Shown here: in pieces, positions 25,240 through 37,065 of the stretch
Layout: the number at the start of each line of letters is the position of its first letter
How positions within the stretch are numbered: the stretch's first letter is position 1
Assembly (NCBI RefSeq): GCF_019049105.1
Contig: NZ_JAHQZR010000001.1
Span: 248,001 to 312,000 of the forward strand
DNA: 64,000 bases
Source: Leucobacter chinensis
Lineage (GTDB): Bacteria > Actinomycetota > Actinomycetes > Actinomycetales > Microbacteriaceae
Direction: 5' to 3'
The notes under the pieces: generated by a model
What the model saw: only the letters and a program-made list of their open reading frames with translations
Databases searched by the model: none
Told to the model about the DNA's origin: nothing
Made by a program: the position numbers and the translations under genes

Positions 25240-27144
25240 GTGCGATATTTCTTTGCGATTCTCTCTTTGCTCACTGCCTCGGTGCTACTCGTGCTGGGTA
25301 TTGGGCAACGAACGTTCTTGGCGCCTGAAACGAGCGTGAAGCACGAGATCACCGAGATCACTGACGATTCTGAGTACGTCGTGATTCCGGCAGAAATCTT
25401 TGAGCTCGAAGAAGGCAACCCATCGGTTGTCGTCTCGGGCGAGAATGTCTTTCTTGCTCTTGCTGAACAGCGTGATATCGATGGCTGGCTTGCTGAGAGT
25501 AATTATTCAACCGCCCAGCAGGTAACCGATCGCCGTGAAATTACCTCGAAGCACACCAAAGCGCAAACAGATGCGGCTGAGCAGGAGGGTGAGAGCGAAG
25601 ACGAGGCTGATGCCGAATCTGAGAGCGTCGCACACCCACAAGGAAGCGATCTGTGGCTTAACGAATACGACGGTGAGACAAGTCTCAAGGTCGCCGTGTC
25701 TCCTGAAAAAAGTCAAGCACTGCTCGTTACGGCCGGTGATAAGCCTTCGGCACCCACCGAAGTTTACGTCATCTGGGCTCAGGAACGGGGTACCCCGCTT
25801 GCCGGCCCACTGCTCGTGACCGGTGGCCTTTTCGCTGCGCTTGGCATCATCTTGTATCTGTTCGCCGTTGATCATGATCGCCGTGGTCTTGGGCCACGAC
25901 GCGGAAGAAGAGGGCCGTTCTTGGGCCTACGAAACCGTCGCGTACGCCGTTCGAAGGGTGCAGCTCCCGGTAGCTCATCTTCTTCTCGACGCGGATCACG
26001 CCTCGGTTTTGCCGTGGCCGGCGTTTTGAGCGTTGGTGTCGCGGTCTCGGGCTGTTCGGCATCGTACTGGCCACAGCCAGCCCAGCCCGAGCCCGTCACG
26101 AGCGAGCCCACGGTCGATGAAAATCTCGCGGTCGTTCCGGTCACCGACCAGCAGATCGATCGCATTCTTGACCGTGTCGTATCGGTCGCGAATGAGGGCG
26201 ATGCTGAGCTTGATGCTTCGGTTATCGAATCACGATTTGCCGGAGCAGCGCTTGCCGAGCGAACCGCAAACTACAAGGTTCGTGCGGCTAATGACGCTAC
26301 AGCTCCGTTGCCATTTCTCACGACGGAACGTCTTCGCTACGACCTGATTCAGAGCACTGAGAAGTGGCCGCGTACGCTCTTCCTGACCGTCGAATCGAGC
26401 GACTCGATCATCGACACCGAGGCAGAGGAACAGCAGGAAAAAGAGACTGACGATGCTGCTCCTGAAGAGAGCGAAGCGACCGATGACGAGACGGTTGACC
26501 CGGTCGAGCCGGCTGAAGACCAGAGCCCGACTGTCGTTTTGCTCCTGCGTCAAGACAGCCCGCGTGACAACTACAAGGTGCTTAGCACGATCTCACTTCG
26601 TGGTGGCATAGAGATGCCAGCCGCTGCTCCACTTGACGAGGGAACCGCGGTGTTATCGAACGACATCAAGACGCTGCGCCTATCGCCGCAAGAAACTGCC
26701 GAGACCTTCGCGAGTATTTTGCAGCAGGGCTCCGACAAAGTTGAAGCCTCAGAGCTCTTTTCGCTTGAAAACGAAGCGTTGCTCGAGAAGTTCGGAGCAA
26801 ACTGGCCTACCCAAAACTGTATCGAGGGCCTCAAATGCTCTGAGAGTGTGACCGCGGTCGATGAGCCGGTTGCGACACTCTCGACGGGCCAGGGTGGTGC
26901 GCTCATCGTTGCGACCCTCCGTGAAGATCACGTGATGGAAATCGAGAGTGAGCGAGACCTCGTGAAGCTCTCAGACGTTGAGAAAGCCCTCGGTCTCGAC
27001 GGAGCGTACTCGAAGGTGACTCGGCAGTGGCAGCACAGCGTGCTTTTTTACGTGCCAACTGCAGACTCGAAAGACAGTATTCAGATTCTCGGTTCGTCGA
27101 CCCAGGTGATCGGCGCGACCGGAACGAAGAAGGAAATTGATTAA
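25240..27144 (+). CDS. Conserved membrane protein with internal lipobox-like segment
   Basis: A 634-residue protein of unknown function. Membrane segments are at residues 4-22 and 187-210, with an acidic extracytoplasmic loop between them. An Arg-rich cytoplasmic patch (RRGRRGPFLGLRNRR) follows, then a third hydrophobic segment ending LSVGVAVSGCSAS with Cys272 at a lipobox-like place. The C-terminal half is acidic and presumably external. It starts with GTG after AGGAG, divergent from the Scy-like gene, and its stop is two bases before the thioredoxin/TPR gene. Homologues in this neighbourhood are sometimes labelled glycosyltransferase, but no such motif is visible. Confidence 0.7.
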   Translation: MRYFFAILSLLTASVLLVLGIGQRTFLAPETSVKHEITEITDDSEYVVIPAEIFELEEGNPSVVVSGENVFLALAEQRDIDGWLAESNYSTAQQVTDRREITSKHTKAQTDAAEQEGESEDEADAESESVAHPQGSDLWLNEYDGETSLKVAVSPEKSQALLVTAGDKPSAPTEVYVIWAQERGTPLAGPLLVTGGLFAALGIILYLFAVDHDRRGLGPRRGRRGPFLGLRNRRVRRSKGAAPGSSSSSRRGSRLGFAVAGVLSVGVAVSGCSASYWPQPAQPEPVTSEPTVDENLAVVPVTDQQIDRILDRVVSVANEGDAELDASVIESRFAGAALAERTANYKVRAANDATAPLPFLTTERLRYDLIQSTEKWPRTLFLTVESSDSIIDTEAEEQQEKETDDAAPEESEATDDETVDPVEPAEDQSPTVVLLLRQDSPRDNYKVLSTISLRGGIEMPAAAPLDEGTAVLSNDIKTLRLSPQETAETFASILQQGSDKVEASELFSLENEALLEKFGANWPTQNCIEGLKCSESVTAVDEPVATLSTGQGGALIVATLREDHVMEIESERDLVKLSDVEKALGLDGAYSKVTRQWQHSVLFYVPTADSKDSIQILGSSTQVIGATGTKKEID

Positions 27145-27146
27145 CG

Positions 27147-28127
27147 ATGGCACAGTTTAGCGGTGGCGCAGTAGATCTCAGCGGTATTGTAAACCGCGCG
27201 CAACAGCAGGCTTCGGGTGCGGGCGCTGCTCACCCGGGTGCTCAGCACCCCGGTGCCGGAGCGGCACAACCCGGTGGGCAAGCGCCTGTGGTTGATGTTC
27301 CGTCAATCGTCATGCAGATTACCGACGATACCTTTGAACAGCTCATGCAGCTCTCGCAAGTTGTACCAGTGGTCGTAACGCTTGGCGCTCCGAATTGTGA
27401 GCCGTGCGATGAACTCGAACCCCACCTCGTCTCGGTAACGCGCGAGCTGGAGGGACGTGTGCTGCTGGCCACGGTCGACGCAGAAGCAAACCCTGGTCTG
27501 CAGCAAGCCTTCCAAGTGCAGCAACTGCCAACGGTGGTTGCCGTGATCGCGGGACAGGCCATTCCGATGTTTCAAGGGGTGCAACCCGCTGAGCAAATTC
27601 GTGAGGTGTACGCTCAGTTGCTCACGGTTGCGGCGCAACAGGGGGTAACTGGCCGGGTAAACGCTCCCGACTTGAACGCCGGGGCTGAAGAGACAGCGCC
27701 CGAACCCGCCGTGAACCCCGAGCACGAACCGGCACTCGAAGCGATTGAGCGTGGCGACTATCCTGCGGCAATCGAGGCCTACGAGAAGGTGCTCACGCGG
27801 GCCCCACGCGATGAAGAAGCGAAGGCCGCGCTTGCGCAGGTGCGCCTGCTCGACCGCTTGACCGGGGTTGATGCCGGTCAGGTGCGTGATGAGGCCGCCG
27901 CAAATCCGACTGACATTGATGCGCAGATGCTCGTCGCTGACCTTGACCTCTCTGGTGGGCACCTTGAAGACGCATTCCTGCGACTGCTTGAGCTCTTCCC
28001 GGCGGCAACTCCCGAAGATCGCAACCGAATTCGTGAGCGCCTTCTTGAACTCTTTGAGGTCGCGGGCCAGGCTGATCCGCGTGTTACCGCTGCGAGGGCA
28101 AGGCTCACAAACCTGCTCTTTTCGTGA
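27147..28127 (+). CDS. Thioredoxin-TPR co-chaperone (YbbN/CnoX-like)
   Basis: A 326-residue cytoplasmic protein. A Gly/Ala/His-Pro-rich N-terminal tail (1-50) precedes a thioredoxin fold with the motif CEPC (Cys84, Cys87) and the cis-Pro turn QLPTVV. TPR-like helices follow (about 185-326: ERGDYPAAIEAYEKVL). YbbN/CnoX proteins hold oxidised or unfolded clients and pass them to chaperones. The active-site pair is complete, unlike E. coli CnoX, so redox activity is possible. It overlaps the cysteine desulfurase gene at TGATG. Confidence 0.85.
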   Translation: MAQFSGGAVDLSGIVNRAQQQASGAGAAHPGAQHPGAGAAQPGGQAPVVDVPSIVMQITDDTFEQLMQLSQVVPVVVTLGAPNCEPCDELEPHLVSVTRELEGRVLLATVDAEANPGLQQAFQVQQLPTVVAVIAGQAIPMFQGVQPAEQIREVYAQLLTVAAQQGVTGRVNAPDLNAGAEETAPEPAVNPEHEPALEAIERGDYPAAIEAYEKVLTRAPRDEEAKAALAQVRLLDRLTGVDAGQVRDEAAANPTDIDAQMLVADLDLSGGHLEDAFLRLLELFPAATPEDRNRIRERLLELFEVAGQADPRVTAARARLTNLLFS

Positions 28128-29302
28128 TGCCAAGAAGCTACCTCGACCACGCCGCAACCTCACCGATGCCCGCATCGGTGCGAGAGGCGTACAGTGAAGC
28201 ACTCGCGATCGTGGGCAACCCCGCATCGGTTCATGCCCACGGACAAGACAGCGGGGTGTACCTCGAAGATGCTCGGCGAAGGGTGGCTGAGGCGCTCGGC
28301 GCTGAACCGGTCGAGGTGACCTTCACCTCGGGAGGAACCGAGTCGATCAACATCGCTCTCAAAGGCATGCTGTGGCACGCCACCGCGGGCAACCCCGATC
28401 GCAATGTCATCATGCTGCCGCGCACCGAGCATCACGCGACGCTCGACGCCGCGATGTGGGCCGAGGCGCGACAAGGGGCAGAGCTCTTCTGGCTGCCGGT
28501 TACCGCAGAGGGTGTCGTGACGCCTGAGGCACTCGAAGCAGCCATCACCGAGGTTGGCGCGCACCGCGTTGCTCTTGTGACCGTGCTGCTCGCCAATAAC
28601 GAGGTAGGCAGTATTGCCGATGTGCGGGGGCTCTGCGCGGTCGCGAAGCGTGCGGGAGTGTCGGTGCACATTGACGCCGTTGCGGCGCTCGGTCAGGTGC
28701 CGTTGCACTTCGACGATTGGGGCGCCCAGCTCATGAGCGTCTCGGCGCATAAGATCGGTGGCCCGGTTGGCGTTGGCGCGCTCGCGATTGCTCGCGACGC
28801 CAAGCCCGAGGCCTTGCTGCACGGCGGATCGCAACAGCGGGGTCGCTCTGGCACCCAAGACGTCGCCGGTGCGGTTGCTTTTGCCGCGGCTCTTGACTAC
28901 CTCGGTCCCGTCGAAGCGTACGCCGAGCGACTCGCCGAGAAGCGTGACCGGCTCATCGCCAGGGTCACAGAGGCCGTTCCAGAAGCGGTTTTGCGTGGAT
29001 CGAACCCGGCGGGGCCAGGTCGCCTTCCCGGCAACGCCCACTTCACCTTTAGCGGGTGCCAGGGTGACTCACTCCTGTTTCTGCTCGATACCCAGGGTAT
29101 TTCGGTCTCGGTGGGCTCTGCGTGCCAGGCCGGGGTGCAAGAAACCTCGCACGTGTTGCTCGCCATGGGGCTGCCCGAGCATGAAGCGATCGGTTCGCTG
29201 CGCATCACCATTTCAGGCGACACCACAGACGAAGAGCTCGACGCGTTCGTGCAGGCGCTACCCGCCGCATACGAACATGCGCGCAACGCGGGGCTTGTCT
29301 AA
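28127..29302 (+). CDS. Cysteine desulfurase (NifS/IscS family)
   Basis: A 391-residue PLP enzyme that removes sulfur from cysteine as a persulfide. YLDHAATSPMP at the N-terminus, TSGGTESINIAL, the PLP lysine in SVSAHKIGGPVG (about residue 208) and the mobile-loop Cys in SVGSACQAG (about 332) are all present. The start is ATG 28127 (or the adjacent GTG 28124), overlapping the stop of the co-chaperone gene. It is followed within 43 bases by mnmA, so it most likely supplies the sulfur for tRNA 2-thiouridine. Confidence 0.93.
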   Translation: MPRSYLDHAATSPMPASVREAYSEALAIVGNPASVHAHGQDSGVYLEDARRRVAEALGAEPVEVTFTSGGTESINIALKGMLWHATAGNPDRNVIMLPRTEHHATLDAAMWAEARQGAELFWLPVTAEGVVTPEALEAAITEVGAHRVALVTVLLANNEVGSIADVRGLCAVAKRAGVSVHIDAVAALGQVPLHFDDWGAQLMSVSAHKIGGPVGVGALAIARDAKPEALLHGGSQQRGRSGTQDVAGAVAFAAALDYLGPVEAYAERLAEKRDRLIARVTEAVPEAVLRGSNPAGPGRLPGNAHFTFSGCQGDSLLFLLDTQGISVSVGSACQAGVQETSHVLLAMGLPEHEAIGSLRITISGDTTDEELDAFVQALPAAYEHARNAGLV

Positions 29303-29345
29303 CACGACACTCGATGCGGCAAATCGTGCCGCGTAGGATGGAAGA

Positions 29346-32874
<3,529 letters not shown>

Positions 32875-32979
32875 CGCTGTCCTTGTTGCAGGCCCGAGGG
32901 CTGCAGTTTGTGGATAACTCCCGTGAGCCACTGCGAAACCATAGGCTGAGTGTAGGGCCCGATGAGTGGAGGAGAGCCG

Positions 32980-33615
32980 ATGCTGCAAGAACGTGAGCAC
33001 GTGAGAACCGAATGGGCGCAGGGCGACCCGATTCTGAAGCACTATTACGACACCGAGTGGGGCATGCCGGTCACTGATGAGACCGGGGTTTTTGAGCGGC
33101 TCTGTCTCGAGGCGTTTCAGAGTGGTCTCTCGTGGTTGACGATTCTCAAGCGTCGTGATGGCTTTCGCGAGGCCTTCGACGGTTTTGACCCTGAGCGTGT
33201 TGCGAGCTATACCGAGCGCGACATCGAACGACTTCTCGGTGACAGCAGAATCATTCGGAATCAGCGCAAGGTGAGGGCTGCCGTGACGAATGCTCAACAG
33301 ACGCTTGCGCTGAGGGAACACTACGGTGGTGGCCTTGCAGAACTTGTTTGGTCGCACATACCTGCACAATCGCCGGTTTTTGAGCAGAACGCCGAGGCTC
33401 CCACGACCTCGGCAGAATCAGTGGCCCTCGCGAAGCGCCTCAAGGGCCACGGTTTTTCGATGGTTGGCCCGACCACGATGTTCGCGTTGATGTCAGCAAT
33501 CGGCATTGTTGACCTGCATATTCGAGACAGTTTTCGCAGGGGTTGTTCGGGCCTTTGGCACGTTGACGGCACGCGCACCGAGCTCGAAGCGCCATTTCAG
33601 AGCTCTGCGGGCTGA
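32980..33615 (+). CDS. tag: DNA-3-methyladenine glycosylase I, zinc-snap-less variant
   Basis: A 211-residue base-excision glycosylase that removes 3-methyladenine. The pocket motifs LCLEAFQSGLSWLTILKRRDGF match Glu38 and Trp46 of E. coli Tag, and YYDTEWG matches its YHDNEWG. The residues that bind zinc in E. coli Tag (Cys4, His17, Cys179) appear as Thr, Tyr and a non-Cys residue; only the His175 equivalent (VDLHIR) remains. The ATG at 32980 is preferred because GGAGGAG lies just before it; the ATG at 32962 would place that site inside the gene. Confidence 0.85.
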   Translation: MLQEREHVRTEWAQGDPILKHYYDTEWGMPVTDETGVFERLCLEAFQSGLSWLTILKRRDGFREAFDGFDPERVASYTERDIERLLGDSRIIRNQRKVRAAVTNAQQTLALREHYGGGLAELVWSHIPAQSPVFEQNAEAPTTSAESVALAKRLKGHGFSMVGPTTMFALMSAIGIVDLHIRDSFRRGCSGLWHVDGTRTELEAPFQSSAG

Positions 33616-33662
33616 AAAGGCGTAGAATAGGGTGGTTCGCTCCGACACTGACCAGGAGAAGT

Positions 33663-33983
33663 ATGCCCGAGAAAAGCGCCGACCACGGCGTCATGAACGA
33701 AGAAGCTGTGCGGGGTCTCGCTCAGACTATGCAAATTGAACTCACCGACGAAGAGGCGACGGCCCTTGCTGCCGACCTCAGCGCAACTATTGCGTATGCC
33801 GAGCGGGTAGAGGGGTTTGCGAATCAAGAGGTAACCCCGATGAGTCACCCGATTAAAGATTTGAACGTGATGCGGCCCGATGAGGTGAAAGAGGTGCTCT
33901 CGCTCGATGAGGCTCTTGAGAACGCCCCTGAGGTGACCGATGGCATGTTCCGCGTTACATCAATCATGGGAGGCGAACAGTAA
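33663..33983 (+). CDS. gatC: Asp/Glu-tRNA amidotransferase subunit C
   Basis: A 106-residue GatC, the small scaffold subunit that stabilises GatA on GatB. The pattern VRGLAQTMQIELTDEEATALAADLS and the C-terminal PEVTDGMFRVTSIMGGEQ are typical. It starts after AGGAGAAG; a TAGAAT hexamer about 35 bases upstream may be its promoter. gatA starts on the base after its stop, so gatC-gatA-gatB form one operon. Confidence 0.94.
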   Translation: MPEKSADHGVMNEEAVRGLAQTMQIELTDEEATALAADLSATIAYAERVEGFANQEVTPMSHPIKDLNVMRPDEVKEVLSLDEALENAPEVTDGMFRVTSIMGGEQ

Positions 33984-35501
33984 ATGAGTGCACTGACGCA
34001 ACTGACCGCCGCTGAGCTCGCTGAGAAGCTGCAGGCTCGTGAGGTCTCGGCTGAAGAAGCCACGAAGGCACACCTTGACCGGATCGACGAGGTGAACGAC
34101 CAGGTTGGCGCGTTCCTCGTTACGAACGAGCAGGCGCTTGACGCTGCCCGTTCAATCGACTCCCGCAGGGCCGATGGTGAGAGCCTGCACGAACTCGCGG
34201 GTGTTCCCGTCGCGGTGAAAGACGTGCTCGTCACCACCGAGATGCCCACGACCGCATCTTCTGCGATTCTCAAGGGGTATCGCTCACCCTTTGATGCGAC
34301 GGTCGTGACCAAGGCCCGTGAGGCTGGCCTCGTGCTGCTCGGTAAAACGAACATGGACGAGTTCGCGATGGGCTCGACGACCGAAACCTCGGCCTACGGC
34401 AACACCCACAACCCGTGGAACCTTGATCGTGTTCCCGGTGGCTCAGGCGGTGGATCGGCAGCAGCCGTGGCCTCGTTTATGGCCCCATTAGCTTTTGGCA
34501 GCGATACGGGAGGCTCCATTCGCCAGCCTGCCTCGCTCACTGGAACCGTCGGCATGAAGCCAACCTACGGTGGGGTGAGTCGCTACGGATCGATCGCCCT
34601 CGGCTCATCGCTCGACCAGGTGGGCCCATGCGCGCGTACCGTGCTCGACACCGCGCTTATGCACGACGTGATCGTCGGTTTCGACTCACACGAATCAACC
34701 TCGGCGAAGCGTGAGTGGCCCTCGATGGCTGCCGCAGCACGCGAGGGTGCAACGGGTGAGTCGCTGAAGGGGCTGCGCATCGGTGTCGTCTCGCAATTTG
34801 CAACCGATGCCGTTGAGCCCGACGTCGCTCAGCACTTCGACGCGATGATTGCTGAAGCAAAGCAGCAGGGAGCCACGATCGTTGAGATCGACGCAGAAGC
34901 GCTCACCTACGGTGCTGCCGTGTACATGCTGCTCATGTCGGCAGAAGCTTCGAGTAACCTCGCGAAGTTTGACTCGGTTCGCTTCGGCCAGCGCGTAGTG
35001 CCCGAGGGCGCCGCAAACGTTGAAGACGTGATGAGCGCGAGCCGCGGCGCAGGCTTCGGCTACGAGGTGAAGCGGCGACTGCTGCTCGGCACCTACGCGC
35101 TGTCTGCGGGCAACTTCGATCGTCTCTTCATCGGGGCACAGCGCGTGCGCGCCCAGATCACCGAGGCACTCGTCTCGGCGTTTGCCACCGTAGACGTGAT
35201 CGTCACCCCGACCTCGGCAACGACCGCCCAGCGCTTTGCAAACGAGCAGGTAAACCCCGATGCGGGATTGCTGACCGACTCGATGCTCACCGCGGCAAAC
35301 CTCTCGGGTATGCCAGCGCTCAGCGTTCCGGTTGGCGTCGCGCAAGACGGGCTGCCCGTTGGCCTGCAGGTCATCGCACCGACCTTTGAAGATGCCCGGG
35401 CATACCGCGTGGGCGCTGCCTTCGAACACCTCGTCGCTGCTCGCGATGGGGCACCGTTCTGGCAGTCCATTCCAGCACTCTCGGGAAAGGCGAGCGCATA
35501 A
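33984..35501 (+). CDS. gatA: Asp/Glu-tRNA amidotransferase subunit A
   Basis: A 505-residue amidase that releases ammonia from glutamine for transamidation of Glu-tRNA(Gln) and Asp-tRNA(Asn). The Ser-cisSer-Lys triad of the amidase signature family is visible: Lys in VPVAVKDVL, cis-Ser in GGSGGGSAAAVA and the nucleophile region FGSDTGGSIRQPAS (about residues 150-185). Length and motifs are standard. Its stop overlaps the gatB start (TAATG). Confidence 0.97.
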   Translation: MSALTQLTAAELAEKLQAREVSAEEATKAHLDRIDEVNDQVGAFLVTNEQALDAARSIDSRRADGESLHELAGVPVAVKDVLVTTEMPTTASSAILKGYRSPFDATVVTKAREAGLVLLGKTNMDEFAMGSTTETSAYGNTHNPWNLDRVPGGSGGGSAAAVASFMAPLAFGSDTGGSIRQPASLTGTVGMKPTYGGVSRYGSIALGSSLDQVGPCARTVLDTALMHDVIVGFDSHESTSAKREWPSMAAAAREGATGESLKGLRIGVVSQFATDAVEPDVAQHFDAMIAEAKQQGATIVEIDAEALTYGAAVYMLLMSAEASSNLAKFDSVRFGQRVVPEGAANVEDVMSASRGAGFGYEVKRRLLLGTYALSAGNFDRLFIGAQRVRAQITEALVSAFATVDVIVTPTSATTAQRFANEQVNPDAGLLTDSMLTAANLSGMPALSVPVGVAQDGLPVGLQVIAPTFEDARAYRVGAAFEHLVAARDGAPFWQSIPALSGKASA

Positions 35502-37000
35502 TGGCAAAAACCAAGCTCATGGACTTTGACAAGGCACTCGAACTATTTGAGCCGGTCATCGGCCTCGAAGTGCACGTCGAGCTCAACACGAAGACCAAAA
35601 TGTTCTCGACGGCTCCCAACACCTTTGGGGCTGAACCGAACACGAACCTCACCGCCGCCTGCCTCGGCCTTCCCGGTTCACTGCCGACGGTCAACGAAGA
35701 AGCGGTTCGCTACTCGATGAGCCTCGGCCTCGCGCTCGGGTGCGAGATTCGCGAGGTGACCGGCTTCGCGCGCAAGCACTACTTCTACCCAGATCTCGGG
35801 AAGAACTATCAGACCTCGCAGGCTGATGACCCGATTGCTTACGACGGCAGCGTCGAAATCGAGCTGGCCTCTGGCCGAGTGATCCACGTTCCCATCGAGC
35901 GTGCCCACATGGAAGAAGATGCGGGCAAGCTCAACCACATCGGTGGCGCTACTGGCCGCATTCAAGGAGCAGAGTACTCGCTGGTCGACTACAACCGCGC
36001 CGGTGTTCCGCTCGTTGAGATCGTGACGCGACCGATTTTCGGTGGCGAAGCAGACACGCCAGAGATCGCGGCTGCGTACGTGTCAACGATTCGTGACATC
36101 GTTGTAGCGCTGGGCATCTCAGACGCGCGCATGGAGCGAGGCAATATTCGCTGCGACGCGAACGTGTCGCTGAGTGTGCGCGGTTCGGGAAAGCTCGGTA
36201 CCCGCACCGAGACGAAGAACGTGAACTCGCTGCGCTCAATCGAGCGCGCAGTGCGCTTCGAGATTCAGCGCCAGGCTGAACTGCTCAACCGCGGCGTTGA
36301 GATTACGCAAGAGACGCGTCACTGGCACGAAGACACCGGCGAGACCTCACCCGGTCGCCCGAAGTCAGACGCCGACGATTACCGGTACTTCCCAGACCCA
36401 GACATCGCGCCGCTGACCCCCTCTCGTGAACTCGTCGAAGAGCTGCGTGCAGCACTTCCTGAGCACCCAACGCTTCGCAGGCGCAGGCTTCGCGATGCCT
36501 GGGCGTTCAGCCAGCTTGAGTTTCAGGACGTCGTCAACGCAGGCCTCATCGACGCGATCGAAGAGACCGTCTCGATTGGTGTCGCACCCCAGACCGCCCG
36601 TAAATGGTGGACCGGTGAGGTGGCTCGCATCGCCAAAGAGCGCAATGCTCAGCCGACCGACGTGATGACCCCCGAGCAGATCTCGCAGGTCGTGAAGCTG
36701 GTCGACGCTGGAACGCTCAACGATAAGCTCGCCCGCGAGGTCATTCAGCGAATGATTGACGGTGAAGGCTCGGCACAGGAGATCGTTGACGCGCAGGGCC
36801 TCGCAATCGTTTCTGACGAGGGCGCACTCGTTGCAGCCATCGACGAGGCACTCGCGCAGCAGCCAGACGTGCTCGAGAAGATTCGCGACGGCAAGGTTCA
36901 GGCCGCCGGTGCCATCATCGGCTCGGTGATGAAGGCGATGCGTGGGCAGGCAGACGCCGCACGCGTTCGTGAGCTCATCATGGAGCGGGCAGGCCAGTAG
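35501..37000 (+). CDS. gatB: Asp/Glu-tRNA amidotransferase subunit B
   Basis: A 499-residue kinase/transamidase subunit that phosphorylates misacylated Glu-tRNA(Gln) and receives ammonia from GatA. The signature LEVHVELNTKTKMFS is at the N-terminus, followed by ERAHMEEDAGKLNH and DYNRAGVPLVEIVTRP. The C-terminal YqeY-like tail domain (about 360-499) that grips the tRNA is present. dinB follows closely, separated by a hairpin. Confidence 0.97.
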   Translation: MAKTKLMDFDKALELFEPVIGLEVHVELNTKTKMFSTAPNTFGAEPNTNLTAACLGLPGSLPTVNEEAVRYSMSLGLALGCEIREVTGFARKHYFYPDLGKNYQTSQADDPIAYDGSVEIELASGRVIHVPIERAHMEEDAGKLNHIGGATGRIQGAEYSLVDYNRAGVPLVEIVTRPIFGGEADTPEIAAAYVSTIRDIVVALGISDARMERGNIRCDANVSLSVRGSGKLGTRTETKNVNSLRSIERAVRFEIQRQAELLNRGVEITQETRHWHEDTGETSPGRPKSDADDYRYFPDPDIAPLTPSRELVEELRAALPEHPTLRRRRLRDAWAFSQLEFQDVVNAGLIDAIEETVSIGVAPQTARKWWTGEVARIAKERNAQPTDVMTPEQISQVVKLVDAGTLNDKLAREVIQRMIDGEGSAQEIVDAQGLAIVSDEGALVAAIDEALAQQPDVLEKIRDGKVQAAGAIIGSVMKAMRGQADAARVRELIMERAGQ

Positions 37001-37025
37001 CCATCACCCCACAGGTCGACGCAGG

Positions 37026-37055
37026 AGGATCGAGGCGCACTGTCGCCTCGATCCT
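37026..37055. repeat. 12-bp inverted repeat at the 5' edge of dinB
   Basis: AGGATCGAGGCG, loop CACTGT, then the exact complement. It lies 25 bases after the gatB stop. It could be the gatCAB terminator, but the same bases also encode the conserved N-terminus of DinB (RRTVASIL), so it may instead hide or expose the dinB start. Confidence 0.6.
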
Positions 37056-37065
37056 TCACGTCGAT

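Noticed and set aside
32909-32917. Consensus DnaA box (TGTGGATAA on the plus strand) between ligA and tag
   Set aside because: A single nine-base match is expected by chance about once in a window of this size, and no second box, AT-rich region or dnaA/dnaN gene is nearby.
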